Assembly (NCBI GenBank): GCA_030068145.1
Contig: JAPJBO010000088.1
Span: 1 to 64,000, forward strand
DNA from: Diplonema papillatum
Taxonomy: Eukaryota > Euglenozoa > Diplonemea > Diplonemida > Diplonemidae
DNA length: 64,000 nt
Reading direction: 5' to 3'
Shown: positions 28,378 to 38,400 of the stretch, piece after piece
How the letters are laid out: every line of letters begins with the position of its first letter
Numbering within the stretch: position 1 is the stretch's first letter
Translations under genes and position numbers: made by a program
The notes under the pieces: model-generated
Database searches by the model: none
What the model was told of the DNA's origin: nothing
Seen by the model: only the letters and a program-made list of their open reading frames with translations

Positions 28378-28575
28378 AGGGTGCAGTGCGTTTCGGCCGC
28401 CAGTCCATTCCGACTCGTACAGACCTGTTTGAAGACGGGCTGTACGTGAACGTGGAAGCTGCCGTTTGCCGAGAAGCTAGTCCTGGCCCGATAAATCACA
28501 ATGTGCCCCGAGTAACTCACGCATTCCTCTGGACTGGGACGTTCAGCCGTCATGCATCATTAGTGGCAGCTCCAC
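28378..28575 (+). repeat. Dispersed repeat shared with 59.7-59.9 kb
   Basis: Shared blocks include GACTCGTACAGACC, TGGCCCGATAAATC and ACTCACGCATTCCTCT. Both copies are about 200 bp and in the same orientation. No terminal repeats or coding are evident. Confidence 0.8.
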
Positions 28576-28604
28576 GGTCTCCCCCCTCCCCACTCCGACC
28601 ACGC

Positions 28605-29471
28605 CTATTTACCGCACGATGCCGCCTTCGCCCGTTTTGCCTTCGGTTCGCCCGCCCCGCGGGCGCTGCCGGCTCGTTTGCGCTGCGGCTTCTTCTTCTC
28701 CTTTTTCGGGGGCTCGTCCACTACGAGTTCGCGTTGAGCCAGCATGTCGGAGAGGAGCGCCATGCGGTGCTCGATGAGCTGCGGGAAGCGCGGTCTGGTG
28801 TCGAACACGGAGGCTATCGATTGCCCCACTGGTGTGTCGACCCGCGCGGCACTCCCCTTCAGCCCGGCCCCGCTGGCGGCCAAGGCGCGCAGGGACGGGA
28901 AGGCTCGGTCCCAAAAGATGTCCGATGCGGCGAGCCCGTGCTTTTTCATCCCCCGCAGCAGTTCGACCTCGCACGTGCCGGACCACAGCCGGCGGTGCTG
29001 CCGGGTCCACCGGAGCTGGACGGCATGGGCGATGCTGGCGGCGTTTTCATCGGCAAGGAGGCTGTCCGGGTCATTTGCATCAAAGAGAATGGCAAGGCGG
29101 CGGTTCTGCATGGTGCGTTCTCTGCCGAGCCGATACTTCACGTCGCTGCGGTGCACGGCGAGGTCGCTCGCGATCGCAGATTCGATCCTCACGAACGGGA
29201 TCAGCCCCGGCGACTCCAACCCAGCAACCGCTTCGCCTCGAAACTTGAACGTTCGAGACGCCAGCAGCGGCCAGTCGACCCTCGGCGGGTGCACGTACTG
29301 GTGCGTGCCGTCTTCCGCGCTCTCGCCCCCCACCGGCGGCAGCATCGGGGCGCCGGTGGCGGCGAGCCAGTTGAGGAACGTTAGCAGTTCTTTGGCCGCC
29401 TTCAGCTTTCCGTGGTGGAGATCGAAGCCGAGGATCTCTAAGTTTGATTCCACCACTGAATCGTAAACCGC
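28605..29471 (-). CDS. Inactive CHD paralogue, terminal exon (SANT/SLIDE-like)
   Basis: An acceptor CGAAGGCAG precedes a phase-0 frame beginning AVYDSVVESNLEILG, encoding 288 aa to TAG. It has no convincing own start: upstream in-frame sequence is low-complexity. YDSVVESNLEILG matches [13 protein letters not shown] of the active CHD. Further blocks also correspond (LLASRTFKFRGEAVAGL against [19 protein letters not shown]). A WSGTCEVELLRGMKKHGL segment resembles a SANT/SLIDE helix set. The C-terminus is a Lys-rich nuclear-localisation-like tail. It is assigned to the paralogue gene upstream on the same strand by this alignment and by compatible splice phase. It could alternatively be a separate gene. 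Confidence 0.65.
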   Translation of the reverse strand, partial: AVYDSVVESNLEILGFDLHHGKLKAAKELLTFLNWLAATGAPMLPPVGGESAEDGTHQYVHPPRVDWPLLASRTFKFRGEAVAGLESPGLIPFVRIESAIASDLAVHRSDVKYRLGRERTMQNRRLAILFDANDPDSLLADENAASIAHAVQLRWTRQHRRLWSGTCEVELLRGMKKHGLAASDIFWDRAFPSLRALAASGAGLKGSAARVDTPVGQSIASVFDTRPRFPQLIEHRMALLSDMLAQRELVVDEPPKKEKKKPQRKRAGSARGAGEPKAKRAKAASCGK

Positions 29472-32400
29472 CTGCCTTCGGTCAGTACGCTGCAGCCGTC
29501 CTGTGTGTTTGGTGTGCGTGTGTGTGGAATTCAATGATGTGTAACACCTAACGGGGCGTACAGCCCAGTTGTGGACCCGTTTGGATGTGATGCCTTCCTT
29601 TCCGGAAGAACTACCACACAGAGAGAGGGAGAGGGGTGTCGGTGCGTGTGCTTTCGTGTAAGGATGCACGAAGAAGTGCATTCATCGTTCCAAGCCTGGA
29701 TTCAGGGTTTCAGGGTTGGTCGTCTGGCTGAATATTTTCTGAGAAGAGCGAGGTGGGAAGAGTCGACGGTGGTCAACGTAATTCCGAGAATAGGACGGGA
29801 CGCATAGCCACGGGTTCGGCAAACGCATTGAAGTGTCCGCAGCCCGACCAATTGCCGAGACAGGGCAGAGGTGGGCACTGGCGACTACTCGGAGATGAGG
29901 CAGGCACCTACTGAGGAACGTCGGCACGGTCCTCATTACCGCCCTGTCCACATGTCTGCCAGTCTCATTTTGTCGCCTAGGAGTCTTAGCGGTTACCGCC
30001 ACAGCTGACGTCTCTGTTGCTTCCAGCACACAACGGGCAAGAACTCTATTCACGCGCACTGCTGTCGTGCAAACAAGAGCTGCAGGTGCCGACAGTATGC
30101 GATCTCAACCAACAGCTGAACGAGGCCCCAGCAGAGCTGACAGAGCAGCTGGCAAGAAGTGCAACAAAGTAAGCCAAAAGCGACGAGAACCAACCACGGG
30201 CGAAGAGGGAACAATGATGCGGCCACAAGAAGCAGGAAGGCCAGAAGAGCAGAAGTGCACCGAACCAAGCACGGAGGAGAAGAAGGCGCGGCCAAACGAT
30301 GCCAACCAGGCAGACCTGAAGACCGGGTGCAACCTGCGCCCAGCCCGAGTCAGACGTCTCGAGAACGGAATGAGACGTATGCTTTCTTCGCGCACGCTTT
30401 TCCATCTTTTGTAGCAACCAGCATCGGCTTGAATTTCTTTCAAGGAATTCGGAAAACACCAGTTGATGCAAAGGGCCAACTGGGATGAGCTCGTGTCCGG
30501 TGTTCCGAGCACCATGTTCGTCCTTACAACGAAAGGCACACAGTGAGCCAGTGCTTTGGTTTAACCCGAGGCAGTGCGCCCACCAGCAAACTGCCCTGGG
30601 AGGAATGATTGGTAAACTCTGCTGGTCGTCATTGGGTTGGCCCTCCTCTCGCTCGCTTCTCCTGCAGTGCATATCCGGGCTTCTCCCAGCCAGTGCCCTA
30701 CAAGCTTCATGAGGGTGTCGTGGCGAAAAGACTACCTCACACATTTCCTCGTCATGTTGGTTTAGGCACGAACCTCGGTACCCACCTACTGTCCTGGAGC
30801 CTGGAGTGCGTTGGCGGCCGAGGGCTGTGAAACCCGCAGCTGTTCCATCTTCCTCCCCCGGCTTGAAGTTGGCTCAGCAGGCCTCTGACCTACGGGCGTC
30901 CTGAGCTTTTTAACTGAATGCTCAGACCAGGGTTTTAGCTGACTTCGGCCAAAACCTGAATTTGGCACCCCGTCCCCGTTTTGTTTGAGTACTGGGATCT
31001 TTAGGTACATGAACCACATGGATTGGCATGCACTCGCGTTTCTTTCGAGCAAGGACGGTCCCTCCTCGCATGGGTCGCTTGCCACGAGAGCGAATGGTGC
31101 CGGCTCTGTTCTCCGACGCTGCTGCTCGGTGCACTTGGCCTTTCCTATGCTGTCGCGCGCTCCCTCGCGTTGTGCCTCAATCGCTGGGCTGATCCGGGCC
31201 GAGGCGGATTGCCACGCCTTCTAAGCCTTCGAAGCCCTAGGTCCACATGAAGTCTCTGACCATGTTTTGATACACCGGTCGGTGGGTCACGCGCCGGCGA
31301 ACCAGTTATTTCGAGTGAGTGAGCTTTTGCCTGGCAGTGAGCCGGTCTACCCCCTGCTGATAGACTGCTGATAGACTAAGCGTGTGGAGGTTAGAATGCA
31401 GAATATCTGTAGCGATGGCCTGAATTAGTCACGTGACTACCTCTTCGATCGCACCGTGTCGTACTTCTGGCGTTTGCACTCATTCGAATCATCATCTAGC
31501 GCGGTCGCTTTGCGTCCCTTCCCTTCCTCGCCGGTGTGCATGCTTCTGCGATCCCTGCCTTCGCTTTCACGGGTGGCGCTGGGCACTTCTTCGTCCGTGG
31601 GGGGGGGTCGTCTTCGCCGCGACTATGCTTGCCTGTAATAGACTGCTGATAGACTGTGATAGCCAGCAGGAAATTCGATGCAGTTCCAGGAAATAGGGGT
31701 GGACTCGACAGATACACACAACTCCTGCCAGGGCTGCTTCATAGCATCTTGATCGGCACCCGACGCGTCTCTTGGGCTTTCGCCCCAAAGGGAACCTAAC
31801 TTTGACTGCGTGAACCCCTCCGAAGAAAGGTTCATCACACTAGTTCCAGGCTTCTTTGCCCGGGTCTCTGGGTCGCGTCCCCCTCCTTCTCTTGGTCGCC
31901 TGGTCTTGCGTCTTGCTGGTCTGTCCGGGCTGGTCGCTTCGCGCTTCCCCTTCGTCTTGCATCATCGTTGGGCTTGAGAACGTGGGAAGCCGGCTAAGCA
32001 TTGGCACCGGTGCATTGGCTCCGGTGGTGTCGGCATCGTGCTTCTTACTGCGCTACCCCTCCCGCATCCCCGCCCGCCCCTTTTTTCGCTTTCCAGTTGT
32101 ATGTTATACGCCGCGAAGGCCAGGCCCTGCCGTGCTAAGGACGCCCGTCTGAGCCGGCGGTACTCGTTTGCGTGCAAATGACTCCCTCACTTATGGGTAC
32201 ACCCCCATGTGCCGTGAGTCAGAACCCCTCGTGCTTTTTTCAGCTTCCGCGTATTAGGGTTCTTTTCGCAGCGTCATTTCCATTGGCGCACCCAACCGAT
32301 GGCACTCGCCAGTGAACCTGTCCCGAAACAACCTTTCTCGGCTGAGTTCGAACTTTGCTGCTTCGTTTCCTTCGTGATTCTGGCGGCTCCTCGAGAAACA

Positions 32401-33950
32401 CACAGTCTAGTAAATTGCAAATGCAGGTTGAAAAAGAATACCCCTCCCAACCTCGCACGAACGCCCCAAACCCGGTGCAACAGTTCGTCTTGTCGACATG
32501 CCTTTTAGAGCGCAAGTTCACTTTTTGGCGCGCTGTCGTGTTCATACCCCGGTGTGTTCTGTGTGGACGGCTTCGCACGTCGAACGATGGTAAGTACTGG
32601 CATGGCAGTGTGCCTGCCTGTATCGACAAAATTGCGGACTCCACTGCTCGGAACCGTTTTGGTGCGCTGTCTCAGAACGGACGGCAACTTGGCAATGCGA
32701 TGATACCTCGCTAAACCGTGACCGGATTGACACGGGTTTCACACACGCACATCTCCTCGAGTCTTCGGGAGACAATCGATGGCTGCTACATCGTCTCCAG
32801 ACCATGATGCCGCCGCGGGATAAAGGTAGCTTTAAATCGTGGGGGTCGTCCAGCGGCGTTGCCCAGAGCGACCATACTCGGTGGGCAAATACTGGAGCCT
32901 TTTCATCTTTGGAAGATCCGGAAGCTTTTCAATCAGGAGGCTTGCGTCTTCTTCGTCTGCTTCACGAAAGAAAAAAGCAAGAGAAAAGAGAAAGAGCCTC
33001 GAAAGACGTCGCAACGTCAAAATCTCGTCGGTGGAGCTTTTCAATCAGGCGACTTGCGCTTCTTGTTCTTTGACAGAGAGGGAGAGAGAAAAAGAAACAA
33101 GTAGGAAGTCAAACAACCATGGAGCTTTTCAATCACAAGCGCTGCAGCGCTCGAAGGGGACTCAACTGAGAACACGGGAACCAAGGGAGACGGGGAACTA
33201 ATATGGGGGCGGCAACACTGTTCATCCCTTTCGCTGACTCCATCCCTAGTCCCTAGAGCTGCATCGAATTGCCCGGTGCTGTATTCTTCGGTCTATCACG
33301 GCCTATCAAGAGGGGATGGACCGGCTCATCATCGTACGCGGCGCGGGTCGAATTGAGTTAAAGTGACTTTCACAAAACTCTCGAGGATTCAACTTCATCA
33401 TCAGTGCAGGGCAAGAAAAACTTTGGCAAAGAGACATACTGGACGTGTGTTGCCGCTGAGCACCATATTGGTTGGAAGAGCGAGCAAACGGAAAGAATAC
33501 TCGCTTGAGAAGAGATGTTGAAACGGGAGAACACAGCCATAAAATAGGACCGTTGGGCAATGAGGCCACAAACAGGACACGGCTGTTGCCCCCATCAACT
33601 GTTGATCCCTCGCAAGCACAGCGGGGAGGAGAGGGCGGGTGTAAATGTGTGGTACTCATTTGCATGCAAACCACTCCCTACTACTAACGCAACAAGAAGA
33701 CGTGGAAATGTGAAAAACCTGGGACTCAGGGAGAAAAAGTTTATCGGGTTTGAAGAGCGCGTGGTGCTTGCACCACTGAGGCAGGTTTTTTAACCGCAGA
33801 TTTGGTGAAGGATTGTTCAGGAAACGGTCGCGAGCGAAACCCCGACTAGGTAACGACCATTCCTAGTCCCCAGGGGGGGGATTGGGAGGGGGGGGTCGTT
33901 GGGAGGGGGGTAAGGCGGTCCGTTTTCGGTTGCGCGCCTTTTCGCACCAC
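29472..33950 (-). other. Putative third intron of the inactive CHD gene, repeat-rich
   Basis: No independent gene is recognised in these 4.5 kb. Positions 31330-31400, 31640-31700 and 34190-34290 carry diverged fragments related to family C. Positions 33240-33328 hold half of a family C MITE. The rest is unassigned. Confidence 0.4.
33240..33328. mobile_element. Family C MITE, right half only
   Basis: The sequence from CCATCCCTAGTCCCTAGAGC to GGACCGGCTCA matches the family. The left half, with TCTCTTGAACCTGCATCG, is absent. Confidence 0.8.
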
Positions 33951-34024
33951 ACCGAGAGCGGTGCCCCACACGTGCGACGCCTTCATGACGCGGTAGGACA
34001 CGTCAGAGACCGGTGCAGGGGACA
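33951..34024 (-). CDS. Inactive CHD paralogue, candidate small exon 3
   Basis: The acceptor CCACAGCAG and a donor after GCTCTCGGT bound a 74-nt exon. Its phases match the preceding exon (phase 1) and the terminal exon (phase 0). It encodes SPAPVSDVSYRVMKASHVWG followed by TALG. The pattern M-x5-W-x2-A aligns with [10 protein letters not shown] of the active CHD, in exactly the segment otherwise missing between the two larger exons. The donor GTGGTG is not a strong consensus, and alternative donors a few bases away keep frame. Confidence 0.4.
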
Positions 34025-35400
34025 CTGCTGTGGCCGTTAATATTTCAGGGCGCTCGCCCAGGCCCGTAGGCTGTGGGCAATCGAAGGACCCCCATGGATA
34101 AGGCAACAACCCGACAATATCTCATTTTATATCAGGTCTATTCCTCCCAAACTGCGCAGCTGTGGTGCAAGGACCGTGAGAGTTTGACGTTAGGATGCAG
34201 AGTATCTGTAGCGATGGCCTCCATCAGTTACTAGATGACTGATGGAGGTGAGAGACAGCGGCAGGCACTGCGTGCGCAGATCCAGGGGAGGGGTGGACGG
34301 CGTAACTTTGACACGAGTCTCCGCGTGTAGCCACGCCTCCTCGTGCTGTGAAAAGTGCGCATACGAGGACCTACACTAGAAGACGAACGCTTGCGCGAGG
34401 TTCAGGGGTCAAACTCACAAGTCGCCGCACTGAAAGGGTGCCAATCGAAGTCAAGTCGGTTTGCTCCTTAAGACCCTACAATAAAGGCTATTGCCGCAAA
34501 AGGTCCGACACGGCGTAGGAAGTATGCGATCCCTCAGCTTATTCTTGAATGCGGCCCCTCACCACGTGACGATGACGACTTCCTCGTTCACACGTAACAC
34601 GCGGCAGTTTGGAATTACAGACATGCCTTAGTGCATATAGAATATGGTGTACCTTGCAGATTATCTTAGCCAGTTGTTTGGGCAGTAGCTTGATGAGTCT
34701 TTTATGAAACGAGAAAGGGGGCGAAGGCTGGGAAGGAACCACGGGGGACTTGCCGTCCTGAGAAAGACTGAAGGAAATAATTCTCGACAGAGCAACGGTC
34801 GAGGAAATGAAAGGCAGATACCCTCCTGTCACGTAAGCGGATATTGCACGGCGCAGATGATAAGTCAACTCTGACCTTGAGACCATGCTCCTCACGAGTG
34901 CTGGAACGAACGACATAAATCACACGTGACACAAGAGTGTAGATGAGAAGAGAGAGAGAGAGTTGATTGAATTGTGTACGCGTGGATCAAGAACATTCAT
35001 GGACAAGCAAAGTACTTCAAAACCGTACACCGCGAGAGTAGGAGAAAGTAGAAAGGGAAACTAGAGTCTTCGTTGACCGCACTACCCTGAACCAAATCTT
35101 GGACGTGGTTTCAGGTGGCAAACTTGCAGATGATCATGATCAGAAGGTCCTACTTGGGCGGTTCAGTTTCCTCACACATTGCATGTGGCTCAAAAAAATA
35201 AGCTCCCAGCCGTTTCCGCCAAAAGGCATACGCACGAAACGTCAAGAATTCGTCCGAAATTGTCGTATGAACAATAGAATGTACGCGACACCTCTGCACT
35301 TGTCCATCCATTTTAACAAGTTCGCGGTATTAATGTTCAGATGCTAGGTGCCGGAAACCGCCGTGTGCGGGATGTGCGTATGTAGAGAGTAAAGGCGTAC
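34025..35400 (-). other. Putative second intron of the inactive CHD gene
   Basis: Donor ACGG|GTACGC follows exon 2. The region includes one arm (35071-35188) of the inverted pair with 27594-27712 and a diverged repeat near 34.2 kb. No independent gene is seen. Confidence 0.4.
35071..35188 (-). repeat. Inverted-pair repeat, right arm
   Basis: The sequence CGTTGACCGCACTACCCTGA through TTCCTCACACATTGCATGTG is the reverse complement of 27594-27712. The arms lack the family A sequence that adjoins the left one. Confidence 0.85.
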
Positions 35401-38400
35401 CCGTTCCGGGAATGACGACCGAGTCTCGGTAAGCCGAGAAAGCAGAGCGAACGTCGGTCTCACTGAACTTGCTCCAGGTGAGGTCGCCGTCGGCGGGGGC
35501 GGATGCTATGGCGGGGCTCGTCAGGGTTGCGAACAGGGACTTGAAGGGGATGAAGGCAGGGGGGTCCAGCAGTTGGGAGCCGCGGCCGAGGCGGGCAGCC
35601 TTCCGGCGGCCCTGGGCGGCCCAGCCGGCGTACCCGTGCGCCGGCGGCGCGTCGCCGAAGGCGACTTCGAAGATGGACGCGTTGAGCGGTGCGAGCAGCA
35701 CCGCCGGTTGCGACAAACGCCCGGCTAGATAGGCCAACGACGTGGACCTGAAAGTCGCCAGCTCGGGGCGGCGCGCGAGGGTGAAGGATGCCGGTGCCGG
35801 TTGTTGGCTCTGGGGGTTGGCGACGCGCGAGGCGAACCCCCGGGAACAAAGCAGCCGGCGGAGCCTCGTGAGCAGCTCGGCCCTCCCGACGCCGCACACA
35901 GCCGCGACCTTCTTCCGCTTCCACGCCCACGCGCACGGCTCGGCGCCGAACGGCGCCAGCGAGAACGCGCAGAACTCACCTTCGACCCCCGGCAGCGCAG
36001 TATGCGCCGCCTCGCGTCCGCCCACCACGTGCACCCGCGCCAGCCGCAGCGACACGACGTCGCCGGTGACCTCGTTCCGGATCACGCGGCAGACGCACAC
36101 CGCGGCCCAGCCCAGCTCGCGCGCTTCGCGCTCCCACGTCTTCCTCACATACCATTGCAGCAGCGGCAACTCCGTGTCGTCGACCTCCTTACGCTCCCCC
36201 GTGGGCGCGGCTGGTGCTTGGAAGTCGAACGTTGAACGTGGGAGCCCCTCCGAACAAAGGCCCATCACCCTTCCGTCTTGCGCAATCGGTCTGCCGTCAC
36301 CACCACCACCAGAGGTTCCGCAGGGCTGTTCTCGGGCCGGTGACGCGGACCCGGCGGAAGCAGGCCCTGTTGTGGGGGTTCCGAGGTTCAGCACCCGCCG
36401 CGCGCTCGTCGGGAATGCAGGAGCAGCCGCGTTCCGCGCGATTGGGTTCGAATCGTCGTTCGTGTCGGTGCGCACCGCTGGCGATGTGCTGCCCGCGGGG
36501 CTGCTTAAACGCGCTGAGAATGCAGGGGCCGCGTTCCATGCCACCGGATTCGAGACGGCATTCGGGTCTGCGTGCGGCGCTGGCGTCGTACTGCCCGCGG
36601 GGCTGCTCAAACGCGTTGAGAATGCAGCCGCATTCCTAGCTATCGGATTCGAATCGTCGTTCGCGTCGGCGCGCAGCGCTGGCGATGCACCCGCAGCAGA
36701 TGGGACAGGGGGGCTGCATAAACGCGTCGAGAATGCAGTGGCCGCACCCGGGTTCGAATCGGCGTTCGTGCCTGTGTGCGGCGCTGGCGACGTGCTGATC
36801 ATAGTAGAATTGACGGGAGGGCTGCTCAAACGCATTGAGAAGGCACCCGTCGCGTTCCATGCAATTGAATCCGAATCGTCGTTCGCGTCTGCGCACAGCG
36901 TTGGCGAGGTACTTCCCGCACCAGATGGGACAGGAGGGCTGCATAACCGCGTTGAGAATGCACCGGTCGCGTCCCACGCAACCAAATTCGAATCATCGAT
37001 CGTATCTGCGCGTAGCGCTTGCGATGTGTTGCCCGCATCGGGTTCGATGGATGGTCTGGTCGAACTACCGGGTTCGCTCGTTGAAAATGGGGTTACATTG
37101 CCGGCATCTGGCTTCGAATTATCGTCCGTGATGGCCCGCAGCCCAGGCCAGGTGCTGCCGGCAGCGAGAGATCCTGAGGGGATCGGAGGCCTAGTGAAGG
37201 CACCGACGGATGGCAGCGGGGTTTTGCTGATTGAGAAAGCGCTGGCCTGTGTAGGATCCGAAGGGCACGGGGCGGCGGGTGCGGGTAAAGGAGTACCGAA
37301 GGATCGCAAAGGGGCGGCCGACTCATGGTTCGTGTCCAAACAGGGGTGCATTCCCGGCGACCATCTGCGGGAAGCAGGGGACAGGATGGGAGGTCTGGTC
37401 AACGTGTCGAAGGATGGCGGCCGCGATGCAGTCGTTGAAGGAGACGGAAGACTGGCGCGGACCTCTGCGTTCGAATGCCCCAGGTTCTCTACTCCGCGCA
37501 GGCCCTCAATCGACATTGAACGACGTCCGTCCCCTTCCTCGTCCACCTTCGTGCAGTGTGCTTGAGCTGTCTTTTGGGGTGCCCGGCCTTCTTCGGAGCC
37601 GCCGACGGTGGATGACGAAACTTGCGCGTCTTCCCCAGGTGTTCCATGCGTTCCGCGTCGAACATCGCCGCTCCCTGCCGGTTCACAATTTCCAGCTTCG
37701 GATGTTGGTTGACCACCATGCAGCTGCGGGTCGAGCACGAGCAACTTGCGCAAAACCCAGCTGTTCGCGCACTTCGAGCACAAATCGAAGTCGCACGTGG
37801 TGCAAGCGGTACGCGGACGCTTTCCTGCGCTGTAGCTGCACACATCGCAGATGTAACCCCTGCCGTCATTCCTGTTCCGCCTGTACGTCGACTTCACCTG
37901 TACCATCATGTGCTTGCACTTGACGCATGCACACACCTCACCCTGGCGCAAGCTGTCGACGGGCTTGTTGTGTGCAGGGCTTCGCGTGGGTTCTGCGACA
38001 TCAACCTCATCTTTCAGCGTCACCACGCATTCTGGTTTGGGGTGCGTTGTGCCACCGACGTCGTTCATGCTCTCGTTCTGAGCTGTCGTTTTTTGGGCTG
38101 TCGCCGGCTTTGCTGCGCACGGGCCTTCTTCGGCGCATTCGACGGTGGATGACGAGACTTGTGCGCCTTTCCCACGCGTTCCGCGTCGAGCATCGCCGGA
38201 ATCGCCGCTGCCTGCCGGTTCACAAAGTCCAGCTTCGGATGCTGGCCGACCCCCGCGCAGCTGCGGGTCGAGCAGGTCGCGCAAAACCCAGCTGTTCGCA
38301 CACTTCGAGCACAGATCGAAGTCGCACGTGGTGCAAGTGGTACGCGGACGCTTTCCTGCACTGTAGCTGCACACATTGCAGACGTAGCCTTTGTCGTCAT

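Larger units (their letters stand above)
26942..28604. other. Intergenic region between the two CHD paralogues
   Basis: Just upstream of the active CHD start is a GC-rich, then T-rich stretch, likely promoter or 5' leader. Positions 27452-27593 are a family A element in reverse orientation. The segment 27594-27712 is one arm of a 7.4-kb-spaced inverted pair. Positions 27928-28052 hold a tandem duplication around GGACAACTGC...CAGATTTTGCACC. Positions 28378-28575 are a dispersed repeat shared with 59.7-59.9 kb. Confidence 0.6.
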
